DNA of 64,000 bases from Companilactobacillus zhachilii (GTDB lineage: Bacteria; Bacillota; Bacilli; Lactobacillales; Lactobacillaceae): positions 1,054,001 to 1,118,000 of the forward strand of contig NZ_CP031933.2 in the NCBI RefSeq assembly GCF_003606365.2. Reading direction: 5' to 3'. The position numbers were made by a program, and so were the translations under genes. The notes below the pieces were generated by a model. That model did no database searches. It was not told where the DNA came from and saw only the letters and a list, made by a program, of their open reading frames with translations. Positions 16,502 through 26,337 of this stretch are shown here, piece by piece. The first letter of the stretch is position 1, and every line of letters starts with the position of its first letter.

Positions 16502-17419
16502 ATGAAACAGAAACGAGTTTATTTTTATATTTTTTTAGCTAGTTTCATTGGCTTCTTCATTGCTCTAAGTAATGTCGAAGTTGTTCAGGCTGGAACGGTT
16601 AATGATTATATTATTAGTAATCGTATTCAACCGGTTAAAATCCAGAATAAAGAGGGTACGTTTAGTCATTGGACACCTTATGAACATGGGGTAGGCAAGC
16701 CAGAAGGTGTTGTTATTCATGAAACGGCTGACGACCATGCCACAGCTAATGCAGCCAACGAAGCGGCTTATTTTAACAACAATTGGCCTAAAATCAGTGC
16801 CTATGTACATGCTTTTGTTGATAATAATGAAATTATTAACATTCATAATACTGATTATGGTGTATGGGGTGCTGGTGCCACAGCCAATGCAAAGTATATT
16901 CAAGTGGAGTTATGCCATACTCACGATTACGATTCATTTGCCAGATCAATTGCAAATGACGCCTATTATGTAGCTTCGAAATTGATTCAATATAATTTGC
17001 CTGATAAGCCAGAAGTAACGATTGTTTCACACGACCAAGTCAGCAAAATGTATCATGAAACTGATCACACTGATCCAGTAGGTTACTTTAACAATTGGGG
17101 TTATAGTATGTATCAACTTTACGATATGATTGGCTATTACTATAATAACTTGAAGACAACTGGTGATGTTTATGGTGCAAATGGGACCAAACCTACTAAT
17201 CCAGTAACTAATAGTGCCAATACTATCAAAGTTAACAATACAGCAGGTAACTTTGTTCCGATTGTTGCATTTAATAACGATGGAACTACAAAAAGAGTCA
17301 TGAATCGCGCTTTAGCTAATAATTCAGCTTGGTACACTGACCAAGTTAAAACATCTGAAGGCGTCGTCTATCATCGGGTTGCAACTAATGAATGGGTAGC
17401 AGCCACTTATGTTATTTAG
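16502..17419 (+). CDS. Secreted N-acetylmuramoyl-L-alanine amidase with SLAP-like C-terminus
   Basis: This predicted peptidoglycan hydrolase cleaves the bond between MurNAc and L-Ala outside the cell. The 305-residue protein has a signal peptide (about 1-30, ending VVQA), an Amidase_2 domain (about 45-215) with the zinc-site motifs VVIHETAD and SHDQVSKMYH...HTDPVGYF, and a C-terminal 65-residue module (ANTIKVNNTAGNFV... to VATNEWVAATYV) like lactobacillar SLAP wall-binding domains. AGGGGGA at 16487-16493 selects ATG 16502 over an in-frame start at 16442. It is likely wall-attached and involved in cell separation or remodelling. Confidence 0.87.
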   Translation: MKQKRVYFYIFLASFIGFFIALSNVEVVQAGTVNDYIISNRIQPVKIQNKEGTFSHWTPYEHGVGKPEGVVIHETADDHATANAANEAAYFNNNWPKISAYVHAFVDNNEIINIHNTDYGVWGAGATANAKYIQVELCHTHDYDSFARSIANDAYYVASKLIQYNLPDKPEVTIVSHDQVSKMYHETDHTDPVGYFNNWGYSMYQLYDMIGYYYNNLKTTGDVYGANGTKPTNPVTNSANTIKVNNTAGNFVPIVAFNNDGTTKRVMNRALANNSAWYTDQVKTSEGVVYHRVATNEWVAATYVI

Positions 17420-17457
17420 ATTTTAGGATGGACTTTCAAATTAAAACAGAACTAAAT

Positions 17458-17505
17458 AAGACTAGATATTTTTCTGATGTATATAAAAAAATACCTAGTC
17501 TTTTT
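17458..17505 (+). terminator. Terminator downstream of the amidase gene
   Basis: The long stem aagactaga.att / aataacctagtctt-type pairing (AAGACTAG / CTAGTCTT plus an A/T-rich extension) ends in TTTTT. Confidence 0.8.
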
Positions 17506-17550
17506 GATTATATTCAATTTCAAATAATGTGGCGTTTTATCGCTTAAACC

Positions 17551-17590
17551 AAAGGCTCCAGCAATCCAAAATTGGATTACTGGAGCCTTT
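17551..17590 (-). terminator. Strong hairpin downstream of yidC
   Basis: The stem AAAGGCTCCAG-AATCC / GGATT-CTGGAGCCTTT has a 6-base loop and lies 39 bases past the yidC stop, between convergent genes. The T tract is short on both strands, so it may act in both directions. Confidence 0.65.
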
Positions 17591-17628
17591 ACTACTCGAA
17601 AGTGGACTATATTTGTCACACTTTCTAA

Positions 17629-18636
17629 TTATTTATTATTGTTTCGCTTTTGTTTACCCTTATTTAACTCACGAATGTTCTTATGGAAGTCTTTGGCTTC
17701 CTTAGCTTCTTCTGCTCTTTCTGCAGGTGTTGCGTTAGGAGTTGAAGCAGTCGCCGTTGAACTATTGTTAAGAATGCCATCAAGCATTTCTTTGGTAACA
17801 ACGACCTTTACCGGATTCTTTTCAAGCTCTTCGTCAGTTCTCTTTCTAATTTTAGGAGTAATGACGTAGTTGGTAATTAATTGTTGAATTAAAATAACAA
17901 TACCACCGACTAAGAAGTAAAGTGCCAATGCAGCAGTAGAAATCAATGAAATAAAGAATGTCATCATAGGACTCATTAAAATCATTGTTTGCATTTGCTT
18001 TCTTTGTTCCGGTGCCACGACTTGAAGTGACATCCAGCCTTGAACCAAGTAGAAGACAGTCGCAATAATAGCAATCAACATACTTGGTTTTCCTAGTGGA
18101 ATAGATAGGAAAGTAGCTGAACCGATTTGTTTAGAGTATTGCACGGCTTGATAAATACCAATTAAGATTGGCATTTGTAGTAGCAATGGGAGACATCCCA
18201 TACCACCGGTAAGACTTAGGTTGTTTTGTTTATAAACATCCATCATCAAACCACTGATTTTTTGCTGGGCATCTGGACCTTTAGCTTTCTTTTGAGCTGC
18301 TTGAATCAGCTTCAATTGAGGTTGAACAGCACGCATTTTTTCTTGTTGTGTCGTTGATTTGTATTGTTGATTCAATGACAACGGAACAAGTAGTAGACGG
18401 ACAACAAAGGAAATAATTACGATTCCCCAAGCATAGGCATTTTTACCACCAACAGTTTGAGCTGTTTTGAGAATCAAGTTTTGGAACGGAATTCCAAGCC
18501 ATTTGTAAATGAAACCATATGGCCCACTAGTAGGAGCGTGTAAATTAGCCGAAGATTGAGCACACCCCGTCAAAACTAGTGTCAGCACTAAAACTAAAGA
18601 AAGTACTGATAAATATTTGACGTATTTTTTATTCAC
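17629..18636 (-). CDS. yidC: Membrane protein insertase YidC
   Basis: YidC/OxaA inserts and folds membrane proteins with or without SecYEG. The 335-residue protein has a lipoprotein signal with lipobox LTGC (Cys25), five predicted membrane helices, the hydrophilic-groove arginine (R80, in ISFVVRLLLVPL) and a basic C-terminal tail (ELNKGKQKRNNNK). The start is GTG at 18636 behind AAGGGTGG. The usual rnpA-yidC-jag order is absent; the gene lies near acyP, which suggests the second YidC paralogue (YidC2 type) of lactobacilli. Confidence 0.93.
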   Translation of the reverse strand: MNKKYVKYLSVLSLVLVLTLVLTGCAQSSANLHAPTSGPYGFIYKWLGIPFQNLILKTAQTVGGKNAYAWGIVIISFVVRLLLVPLSLNQQYKSTTQQEKMRAVQPQLKLIQAAQKKAKGPDAQQKISGLMMDVYKQNNLSLTGGMGCLPLLLQMPILIGIYQAVQYSKQIGSATFLSIPLGKPSMLIAIIATVFYLVQGWMSLQVVAPEQRKQMQTMILMSPMMTFFISLISTAALALYFLVGGIVILIQQLITNYVITPKIRKRTDEELEKNPVKVVVTKEMLDGILNNSSTATASTPNATPAERAEEAKEAKDFHKNIRELNKGKQKRNNNK

Positions 18637-18784
18637 TTAATAAACCACCCTTTTGATTGTATACAGACCTTAAGTGAAAGTTCAGTTGTTATTTCAAATC
18701 GTTCTTTGTAGAAGTGATATCTAAATAACAGTGAAACATTCAACTTTAGTATACAAAGTAATATACGTTAACTTATTTGACGTT

Positions 18785-19060
18785 TCAACCAATCACGGTA
18801 AATTTCGTGTAATGTTGCAAGTCGTCAGAAAAAGTATAGTCCATTTTGTTTACTTTTCCAAAGGGAGATGGCGAAGATTTAATTCGATTTAAGAAAATAT
18901 ATAGAATTTTTTCATCTGCTTCGGCCTCAATCGAAACAGATCCATCCATTTCATTTCGAACAGTCCCTGTTACTTCAAGTTCTTGAGCAACTTGAAATGT
19001 CGAATAACGAAAACCAACTCCTTGAACCAAACCATTAACGTTAATGGAAAGATGTTTCAC
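18785..19060 (-). CDS. acyP: Acylphosphatase
   Basis: This small enzyme hydrolyses carboxyl-phosphate bonds of acyl phosphates. The catalytic residues are seen as R18 (GLVQGVGFR) and N36 (TVRNEMDGSV). GAGGTGA at 19068-19074 is spaced correctly for GTG 19060, giving 91 residues, the normal family length; TTG at 19066 would sit on top of the ribosome site. It is transcribed towards yidC but separated from it by about 150 bases. Confidence 0.92.
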   Translation of the reverse strand: MKHLSINVNGLVQGVGFRYSTFQVAQELEVTGTVRNEMDGSVSIEAEADEKILYIFLNRIKSSPSPFGKVNKMDYTFSDDLQHYTKFTVIG

Positions 19061-19118
19061 AAGCAATCACCTCAGATCTTTGAATATATTTAACATGCGC
19101 GTTGTGTTAGTTAAATAT

Positions 19119-19302
19119 GCCGCCTCCAAGAGCAAGAAATTTTTGGTCGCTATGGGGACCAGTTCGAGCCAAAGAGCGGTCTCGAATCTCGATTTTGAAC
19201 TTCGAGAAAACCGCTTGAATTTCAAAAGTCGTCCCGTGGTGTAAGAGCTAAAGCTCTAGCGCCACCTGCACAGCGACCAAAAATTCTTGCTCTTTCCGGC
19301 TA
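19119..19302 (+). repeat. Structured repeat unit, locus 5 (long P2 loop)
   Basis: The unit runs from GCCGCCTCCAAG to CCGGCTA. P1 pairs agagcaagaaattttt-ggtcgc with gcgacc-aaaaattcttgctct. P2 ends in the enlarged loop CCAAAGAGCGGT, five bases longer than the usual CCAAGGT and shared with loci 7 and 9. P4 is GGTGTAAGAGC / GCTCTAGCGCC with a TAAA loop. Confidence 0.85.
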
Positions 19303-19528
19303 GTTTATTCTTTGTTTTTGAATCAAGAGTGAATAATTTTAAGTACACTATCTCATTAATAACTAAAGTTATCTGATGCGGAGTATGTTTTGATTTTAAA
19401 AGTAATTTTAAATCCATTTTCAAAAAATCAACTAACACCACGCAAATTTAACACGAATAGTAGAATACTTCTAGAAGCATTCTATTACCATCTATACAGC
19501 ATATTTGAATTTCCTAACGATTTTCTAG

Positions 19529-19541
19529 CGCTGGAGACAGT
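19529..19541 (+). repeat. Possible degenerate right-end remnant, locus 5
   Basis: gcgCTGGAGACAG resembles the outer right end (TCTGGAGACGGC) seen at loci 1, 3 and 6 and lies downstream of the locus 5 unit in the expected orientation. The match is partial, so this could be chance. Confidence 0.3.
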
Positions 19542-19590
19542 ACCACGCATGTGTTAATATCTATATTATAGAACAAGAGGGATGGATGAT

Positions 19591-20352
19591 ATGAAATATA
19601 TTGAGTCGAAGAAAAATGATGAAATTAAACAATTAAAAAAATTGTCAGCAACAAAAAATATTCGTAAAACGGGAACTTACATGATTGAAGGCTTCCACTT
19701 AGTTCGTGAAGCTGATCAATATGATCAAGATTTTGTAAAATTATTGGTTACAGAAAAATATACTGAAGATCGTTTGGTTAAAAAGTATCATGATATCGCT
19801 GTTTCAATTTCTGAAGATGTGGCAAACGAATTGTCAGAGACAAAAACACCACAAGGAATTTTTGCAGTTATTAAAGTCAAGACAGCTGATGACTTCAAAG
19901 AATTCTCTGGTAAATGGGTCATGTTAGATGACGTCCAAGATCCCGGTAATGTTGGTACGATTGTTCGAACTGCTGATGCTGCGGGTTACGATGGAGTTAT
20001 CACTAGTTTAGATACTGCTGACTTCTATCAACCAAAGGTTCAACGCTCAATGCAAGGTAGTCAATTCCATCTTCCTATTTATCGCATGGATATCAATCAA
20101 GCTATCAGTTTAGCTAAGAAATCCCAACTAAAGATTTATGGATCAGAAGTTAACAACCAAGCTAAGCCATACAATGAATTAGCTAAAACTGATGAATTTG
20201 CCCTTATCATGGGGAATGAAGCACATGGTATTACGCAAGACGTTCTTAATGAAACTGATGAAAATATTTATATTCCGATTCTTGGGAAAGCCGAATCACT
20301 CAACGTAGCAGTGGCGGCTGGTGTTTTGATGTACGGACTACAATCACTTTAA
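19591..20352 (+). CDS. ysgA: SpoU-family RNA 2'-O-methyltransferase
   Basis: The 253-residue TrmH/SpoU-family enzyme has an N-terminal substrate-binding domain (about 1-95) and a C-terminal knotted SAM domain with the three motifs DPGNVGTIVRTADAAG, ALIMGNEAHGI and LNVAVAAGVLMYGL. It methylates a ribose in rRNA or tRNA; the target is not evident. The place upstream of pheST matches B. subtilis ysgA. AAGAGG at 19575-19580 favours ATG 19591 over ATG 19582, which would be one base from it. Confidence 0.9.
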   Translation: MKYIESKKNDEIKQLKKLSATKNIRKTGTYMIEGFHLVREADQYDQDFVKLLVTEKYTEDRLVKKYHDIAVSISEDVANELSETKTPQGIFAVIKVKTADDFKEFSGKWVMLDDVQDPGNVGTIVRTADAAGYDGVITSLDTADFYQPKVQRSMQGSQFHLPIYRMDINQAISLAKKSQLKIYGSEVNNQAKPYNELAKTDEFALIMGNEAHGITQDVLNETDENIYIPILGKAESLNVAVAAGVLMYGLQSL

Positions 20353-20372
20353 AACTTGCGAAAGTTTTTTGT
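20353..20372 (+). terminator. Short terminator of the methyltransferase gene
   Basis: A small stem, AACTT / AAGTT with a 4-base loop, is followed by T tracts immediately after the stop codon. It is weak, so some read-through into the pheST leader is possible. Confidence 0.55.
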
Positions 20373-20410
20373 TTTTGTATAATAATTGGTATATAAATAA
20401 TATTAAACTT

Positions 20411-20600
20411 TGACGAAAAATAGTATCTGTGACGTTCATGACAGGAAGAGCCGTTGACTGAAATAGGCTTGATGAACAAAACAGTGAATTCACTTTCTGA
20501 GTTTTTAGTTAGTTACTATATAACTACTTGAGTGCATGTTTAACATGAACTAGGGTGGTACCGCGAGTCCTCGTCCCTTACTTGGGATGGGGACTTTTTT
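20411..20600 (+). promoter_or_regulatory. T-box leader controlling pheST
   Basis: The conserved T-box AGGGTGGTACCGCG lies at 20552-20565. A terminator hairpin (AGTCC-CGTCCC / GGGATGGGGACT, 20566-20595) with a run of nine T follows. Upstream paired segments form Stem I; a UUC at 20489-20491 (gaattcac) is the likely phenylalanine specifier. Uncharged tRNA-Phe should stabilise the antiterminator and switch on pheS-pheT. The exact Stem I fold is inferred. Confidence 0.9.
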
Positions 20601-20678
20601 TTTACGGAAAAGTTAATATGAAAGAAGTCAAAAATCGAGGAGTTACTTAAGGTGAACTCTTGATGGAGGAAAACAACA

Positions 20679-21725
20679 ATGTCATTAAATGATACATTAA
20701 AGAATTTACGAGAAAATGGTATCGACGAAGCCAAACGTGCTGAGAGACTTCAAGAATTAAATGACCTGAGAGTTAATCTTTTGGGTAAGAAGGGACCAAT
20801 TACTAAAGCTTTGCGTGGAATGAAAGATGTTCCCGCTGAGGAGCGCCCAGAAATTGGTACTTTAGCTAATAACGTTAAAAAAGATATTCAAGCAGCGATT
20901 GAAGAAAAAATGGCTGAATTGAATCAAAAATTAGTTGCCAAAAAACTAGAAGAAGAAACAATTGATGTTACCTTGCCTGCTACTAAGCAAACACAAGGTA
21001 CAAAACATATTTTGAACCAAACAATTGAAGATATTGAACAATTCTTCATTGGCTTGGGCTATGAAGTTGCTAGTGGTTATGAAGTTGAAGAAGATCACTA
21101 TAATTTTGAAAGATTAAATATTCCTAAGGATCACCCAGCTCGTGATATGCAAGATACTTTCTACTTGTCAGATGAATTATTGATGAGAACTCAAACATCA
21201 GCTCAAGAAGGCCGTGACATGGAAGCTCATGATTTTTCAAAGGGTCCTTTGAAGATGATCTCACCAGGTGTCGTTTATCGTCGTGATGATGATGATGCAA
21301 CACATTCACATCAATTCCACCAAATTGAAGGTTTAGTAGTTGATAAAAATATCAGTATGGCTGATTTGAAGGGTACTTTGGACGCTTTATGTCGTCACGT
21401 CTTTGGTGCTGATCGTGAAATTCGTTTCCGTCCAAGTTACTTCCCATTTACCGAACCATCTGTTGAAGTTGACGTTTCATGTTTCAACTGTGGTGGCGAA
21501 GGTTGTCGTATTTGTAAGTATACTGGCTGGATCGAAGTTTTAGGTGCCGGACTTACTCACCCTAACGTTTTGACAATGTCTGGTATTGATCCTAACGAAT
21601 ACAGTGCCATGGCCTTTGGCCTTGGACCTGAACGTTTCGCAATGCTCAAGTATGGAATTAACGATATTCGTGATTTCTACCTCAATGATGTTAGATTCCT
21701 AGAACAATTCAAAGGAGTAAATTAA
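20679..21725 (+). CDS. pheS: Phenylalanine--tRNA ligase alpha subunit
   Basis: PheS is the catalytic class II subunit of the alpha2-beta2 synthetase. The 348-residue protein has an N-terminal coiled-coil arm (1-85) and the core motifs [36 protein letters not shown] and [21 protein letters not shown] supplies the ribosome site for ATG 20679. It is controlled by the T-box leader. AAGGAG at its own 3' end serves pheT 5 bases after its stop. Confidence 0.97.
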   Translation: MSLNDTLKNLRENGIDEAKRAERLQELNDLRVNLLGKKGPITKALRGMKDVPAEERPEIGTLANNVKKDIQAAIEEKMAELNQKLVAKKLEEETIDVTLPATKQTQGTKHILNQTIEDIEQFFIGLGYEVASGYEVEEDHYNFERLNIPKDHPARDMQDTFYLSDELLMRTQTSAQEGRDMEAHDFSKGPLKMISPGVVYRRDDDDATHSHQFHQIEGLVVDKNISMADLKGTLDALCRHVFGADREIRFRPSYFPFTEPSVEVDVSCFNCGGEGCRICKYTGWIEVLGAGLTHPNVLTMSGIDPNEYSAMAFGLGPERFAMLKYGINDIRDFYLNDVRFLEQFKGVN

Positions 21726-21729
21726 GATA

Positions 21730-24134
21730 ATGAAGATTTCTGTTAATTGGTTAAAAGAATATATCCCGTCAATCATACTGTTGAAGAAATGGCTAATAAG
21801 ATTTCTCTAACAGGTATCGAATCTGGTCCCGTTAAATTAGGTGAAGAATTAACAAACTTAGTTGTTGGACATATTACTAGCGTTGTACCACACCCAGACT
21901 CTGACCATTTGAAAGTTTGCCAAGTTGATGTTGGTGAAACAGAAGATATCCAAATTGTCTGTGGTGCTCCTAATGTTGCAACTGATCAATATGTTATCGT
22001 TGCCTTACATGGTGCTCATTTACCTGGTGGCGTTAAGATTAAGCGTGGTAAGTTGCGTGGTCAAGAATCAAATGGGATGATCTGTGGACTTGATGAAGTC
22101 GGTGTACCAGCACAATATATGCCAAAGGAATTTGAAAATGGTATTTATGTTTTTGATGAACCACAAACACCTGGTGAAGCCGTTTATGATTTGTTAGGTC
22201 TTAAAGATCAAATGATCGATATTGATATCACACCTAATCGTGCTGATACCTTGGGTATGCGTGGAGCCGCTTGGGAAATTGGTGCCACATATAATGAAAA
22301 ACCTACGTTCACTAAGCCTGAACTAGATGCTGACAAAGTTAAAGATATGAATGATGTGACAGTTGATGTTGCTGAAAAGAAACTTGTTCCTGACTACTTG
22401 TTGCGTGAATTAAAAGACGTTCAAGTGGCTAAGAGTCCACTTTGGATGCAAAGAAGATTGTGGAATCAAAATATTCGCCCAGTCAACAGCGTTGTTGATG
22501 CAGCTAACTACGTAATGATTGAATATGGTCAACCTATTCAAACTTATGATTTGGATAAATTGAACGAACATAAATTGACAGTTAGATTTGCTAATGATGG
22601 TGACAAACTCGACTTAGCCGATGAAACTAAAAAGTTGACCCACAATGACTTGGTTATTGTTTCAGGTAATCAAATCGTTGGACTAGCAGGTGTACAAAGC
22701 AGTGTTGATGTAGCAGTTGATGAAAATACCAAAAATGTTTTAATCGAAGCTGGTGTTTTTGATGGTGCTTCTGTTCGTAAGACAGCCCAAAGACATGACC
22801 TTCGTGGTGATGCTTCAAACCGTTTTGAAAAGGGTGTTGATAATGGCATTGTTGAAGAAGCTTTGATGCGGGTTGCTCAATTAATTGACCAAACAACCAC
22901 CGTTAACGAAATTTCTAATGTTATTACTGGTAATTTGACAAAAGCTGAACCAACAATTATCAAAGGTAGTGTTAGCCATATCAATCATTTGATGGGACTA
23001 GATTTAAGCACCGATGAAATTGTGGCTATTTTAGACCGTCTTGGTTTCACTGTTGCTGTTGACGGTGATGCTCTGACAGTAACAATTCCTACACGTCGCT
23101 GGGATATGGAAATTGAAGCTGATTTGGTTGAAGAAGTTAACCGTATTTATGGTTACGAAAACTTGCCAAATACTTTACCTGCAGGGATGGAAACACGTGG
23201 AGGCTATGATCCTAAACGTGAATTAGCTAATAAGTTGCGTGACATCTTGCTAGGCGAAGGAATGGATGAAGTAATCAATTTCTCACTTTTGAGCAAGCAA
23301 GAAGTTGAAGATTTCAATACAATCAAGAGTGAATATACAAAATTGTTGCACCCAATGACTGAAGACCATGAATATTTACGTAACAGTTTGATTCCTGGTT
23401 TAGTTAAAAATGTGGCTTATAATCAAGCTCGTAAAAATGATGATTTGAAGATTTTTGAGCATGCACGTGTCTTCCAAAGACCTACTGGTCAAGATCGTCC
23501 TAATGAGTTGACATATCTATCTGGTGCCATTAGTGGTAATGTTGTGACTGATTCATGGAATACAAAAGCTCAACCAGTTGATTTTTATTACGTGAAGGGA
23601 ATCGTTGAAGAGCTACTATCATTTACTAATACCGATGCCGAATTCACTTTTGTGGCAACCGATGAGTATAAGAATATGCACCCAGGCCAAACTGCTAAAA
23701 TTTTGGCAAATGGTCAAGTTATCGGTCTACTAGGTAAGTTACATCCAAATTATCAAGCAGATCATAATGTCAGTGATACATTCGTTTTTGAGTTGAATGT
23801 CGATATGATTTTTGACTTGAACACAAAGAATGTTAAAGCACAGGCAGCTCCTAAGTATCCATCAATTAGCCGTGATTTAGCTATTTTAGTAGCTAAGGAT
23901 GTTGAAAATGGTCAAATTGTAACTGATATTTTTGCTAATGGTGGTAAATACTTGAAGGATGTTAATATCTTTGATGTTTATGAAGGTAAGAATATCAAGC
24001 CAAATCATAAGTCACTTGGTTATCATTTAGAGTTCCAAAATCCTAATGATACTTTGACTGATGATGAAGTTGAACAAGCATTTTCACTAGTAAAAGACAG
24101 TTTGGTACAAAAATTTAATGTAGAAATTAGATAA
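21730..24134 (+). CDS. pheT: Phenylalanine--tRNA ligase beta subunit (apparent frameshift at codon 13)
   Basis: PheT carries the editing and tRNA-binding functions. ATG 21730, spaced correctly from AAGGAG at 21711-21716, opens with MKISVNWLKEYIP, the conserved PheT N-terminus. The frame then stops within about 15 codons, while the remaining 795 residues (TRBD, B3/B4, B5, FDX-ACB domains) continue from position 21768 in another frame. One extra C in the CCC at 21765-21767 would restore EYIPVNHTVEEMANK. The alternative TTG start at 21747 has no ribosome site. As pheT is essential, a base-calling error is likely, but a real change cannot be excluded. Confidence 0.9.
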
Positions 24135-24149
24135 TTATTCCAGAACTAA

Positions 24150-24158
24150 TGGTATAAT
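24150..24158 (+). promoter_or_regulatory. Extended -10 promoter of mltG
   Basis: TGGTATAAT is a perfect extended -10 element, 16 bases past the pheT stop and about 30 before the mltG start. No good -35 is present, as is usual for extended -10 promoters. Confidence 0.6.
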
Positions 24159-24187
24159 TCTAATAAATTAACTCGGGAGGCTGTGTC

Positions 24188-25351
24188 TTGAGCCAAAAGG
24201 ACGATAAAAAAGAAGCATTGAAGCAAGAGTCAGATGACAAGATAAAAACCCGCGCCGAAGAAAGATCAGTCGCAAACCATATTGCGTACTGGATTGTCGG
24301 AGTGATCGCCGTCTTGGCAGTTGTCGTTGCTATTATTGGCTTCAATTATGTAAATAGTTCATTGCAACCATATGATGCAAATAGTAAAGAAGACGTTGTG
24401 GTTAAGATTCCAATAGGTTCTTCTAGCAAAGAGATTGCAAAAACTCTAGAGAAAGATAAAGTTATTAAGAGTGCAACCGTCTTTAACTTCTACATTAAAG
24501 CTCAAAATTACAATGATTTTCAGGCTGGATACTATAAGTTTAAGCAATCTTGGGGCGTCAGTGACGTCGTTAAGCAACTACAAAAGGGTGGTAGTGCACA
24601 ACCACCTGCAACAAGTTCAGGTGAACGAGTATTAGTTCGTGAAGGTATTACAATTGATCAAGTTGGTGATGCTATCCAAAGTGGTACTAAAGGAAGCTTG
24701 AATTTTAAGAAGTCCGATTTCTTGAAACTGATGAAGAATGAAGAATTCTTGAAAAAACTTCAAAAGAAATATCCAGAATTACTTGATTCAACAATGGCCA
24801 AAGATAATGTTCGTTATCACTTAGAAGGTTATTTATTCCCTGCAACATACACTGTTTATAAAGGGATGACCTTAAAGGGTCTAGTTGAACAGATGGTTGA
24901 AAACGAAGACGAAAAATTACAACCATACTATTCAACAATCAAAGAAAAAGGCTACACAGTTCAACAAGTCTTGACGCTTGCATCACTAGTGGAACGTGAG
25001 GGACTCGATTCAAAGAACCGTGCCAAAATTGCTGGTGTCTTCTATAATCGTTTAGCAATTAATATGCCTTTACAATCTGATATTTCAGTTATGTACGCTT
25101 TAAATACACATAAAACGAAATTAACTAATAAAGATACGAGTGTGAAATCTCCATACAATTTATACAAGAATAAAGGTTATGGACCTGGACCATTTAATAC
25201 ACCAAGTTTGGACTCAATTGAAGCAACCTTGAATCCTGCTGATCGTGATCAAAACTATCTCTACTTCTTTGCTAACTTGAAGACAGGTAAGATTACTTAC
25301 TCACATACTCTTGAAGAACATAACAGTAGATATGCAACGACCGGACAATAA
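24188..25351 (+). CDS. mltG: Endolytic murein transglycosylase MltG
   Basis: MltG cleaves nascent glycan strands at the membrane and sets their length. The 387-residue protein has a cytoplasmic charged N-terminus, one membrane helix (about 33-53), a LysM-like region and the YceG domain with the catalytic E269 in LASLVEREG. The characteristic NRLAINMPLQSDISVMYA and YNLYKNKGYGPGPFNTPSLDSIEATLNP motifs are present. The start is TTG 24188 behind GGGAGG. It ends in its own terminator. Confidence 0.95.
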   Translation: MSQKDDKKEALKQESDDKIKTRAEERSVANHIAYWIVGVIAVLAVVVAIIGFNYVNSSLQPYDANSKEDVVVKIPIGSSSKEIAKTLEKDKVIKSATVFNFYIKAQNYNDFQAGYYKFKQSWGVSDVVKQLQKGGSAQPPATSSGERVLVREGITIDQVGDAIQSGTKGSLNFKKSDFLKLMKNEEFLKKLQKKYPELLDSTMAKDNVRYHLEGYLFPATYTVYKGMTLKGLVEQMVENEDEKLQPYYSTIKEKGYTVQQVLTLASLVEREGLDSKNRAKIAGVFYNRLAINMPLQSDISVMYALNTHKTKLTNKDTSVKSPYNLYKNKGYGPGPFNTPSLDSIEATLNPADRDQNYLYFFANLKTGKITYSHTLEEHNSRYATTGQ

Positions 25352-25406
25352 GCTATAATGGTATGTAACGTGTTGCGTTATCAGACCATTACGTTATAGA
25401 AAAATA

Positions 25407-25444
25407 AATGTCATCTAATCGTGCTTGATTAGATGACATTTTGA
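25407..25444 (+). terminator. Terminator downstream of mltG
   Basis: A perfect 14-bp stem (aatgtcatctaatc / gattagatgacatt) has a 6-base loop and trailing T residues. Confidence 0.85.
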
Positions 25445-25486
25445 AATTAAAACAAATAATCAATTTTTGAAAGAGGTATTTAGAAA

Positions 25487-25966
25487 ATGGCAGATAGAAG
25501 TTATCCAATGACAGCCGCAGGTTTACAAGATTTGAAGGATCAATTGGAAGAATTAAAGAAAGTTAAACGTCCTGAGGTTATTAACCGTATCAAGATTGCT
25601 AGAAGTTTTGGTGATCTTTCAGAAAACTCAGAATACACTTCTGCTAAGGACGAACAAAGTGTTATTGAATCAAAAATTTCCGAAGTAACAGAACGTATTC
25701 AATATGCTAATGTTATTGATGCTGATCAAGTTGCTGATGATGAAATTTCTATTGGTAAAAAAGTTACTGTTCAAGAAGACGGTGAAGAGCCTGATGAATA
25801 TACAATCGTTGGTGCTTCTGAATCAGATCCTGATGCAGGTAAGATTTCTAATGAATCACCAATTGCTAAAGCTTTGATCGGTAAACATGTTGGTGACACA
25901 GTTACCATTGAAACACCAGTTGGTAGTTATGATGTAACTGTGAAAGCCGTTGCAGTTGCCGAATAG
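25487..25966 (+). CDS. greA: Transcription elongation factor GreA
   Basis: GreA stimulates RNA cleavage by backtracked RNA polymerase. The 159-residue protein has the N-terminal coiled coil with the acidic tip [11 protein letters not shown] (D42, E45) and the C-terminal FKBP-like domain ([23 protein letters not shown]). AAGAGG precedes ATG 25487. In lactobacilli mltG-greA adjacency is common; here a terminator separates them. Confidence 0.96.
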   Translation: MADRSYPMTAAGLQDLKDQLEELKKVKRPEVINRIKIARSFGDLSENSEYTSAKDEQSVIESKISEVTERIQYANVIDADQVADDEISIGKKVTVQEDGEEPDEYTIVGASESDPDAGKISNESPIAKALIGKHVGDTVTIETPVGSYDVTVKAVAVAE

Positions 25967-26015
25967 CTATGTTTTCTGCTATGTTTATCTTAATTAAAAG
26001 ATTGAGGTGGGCGTC

Positions 26016-26312
26016 ATGAAGATTGAACTAACTGATGAAGCAGTAAAGTGGTTTGAAGAAGAGTTGGACTTAGTACCCGGTGATGGTGTACATTTTTATG
26101 GTAAGGTCTATGGAAAGACAATGGTTCATGATGGCTTTTCAATTGCTATGCGTAAAGAAAAGCCAGTTGATCCAGTGTCTAGTACGGTGGTCAATGGTGT
26201 GAGTTATTATATAACTGATAGTGATACATGGTTTTTTGCCAGATATGATTTGTTAGTTGAATATGACCCAGATCTTGAGGGACCAAAGTATATTTTTAAA
26301 TCGAATGAGTGA
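26016..26312 (+). CDS. HesB/IscA-like protein without the cysteine cluster
   Basis: The 98-residue protein begins MKIELTDEAVKWFEEEL and has the fold pattern of the HesB-like (YneR) group found in Gram-positives. It has no cysteines, so the classic A-type iron-sulphur carrier role is unlikely. GAGG at 26004-26007 favours ATG 26016 over GTG 26007, which lies on the ribosome site. It sits 25 bases before the pbpB start and may be co-transcribed with it. The function is unknown. Confidence 0.75.
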   Translation: MKIELTDEAVKWFEEELDLVPGDGVHFYGKVYGKTMVHDGFSIAMRKEKPVDPVSSTVVNGVSYYITDSDTWFFARYDLLVEYDPDLEGPKYIFKSNE

Positions 26313-26337
26313 TCGTTCGTTTTTTTGAAGGATAAAT

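Noticed and set aside
21747..21749. TTG 21747 as the true pheT start
   Set aside because: It has no ribosome site, whereas ATG 21730 has one and encodes the conserved N-terminus; the frame break at CCC explains the data better.
21730..21800. Programmed frameshifting in pheT
   Set aside because: No slippery heptamer, stimulatory hairpin or internal Shine-Dalgarno is evident, and two other genes show the same single-base homopolymer defect.
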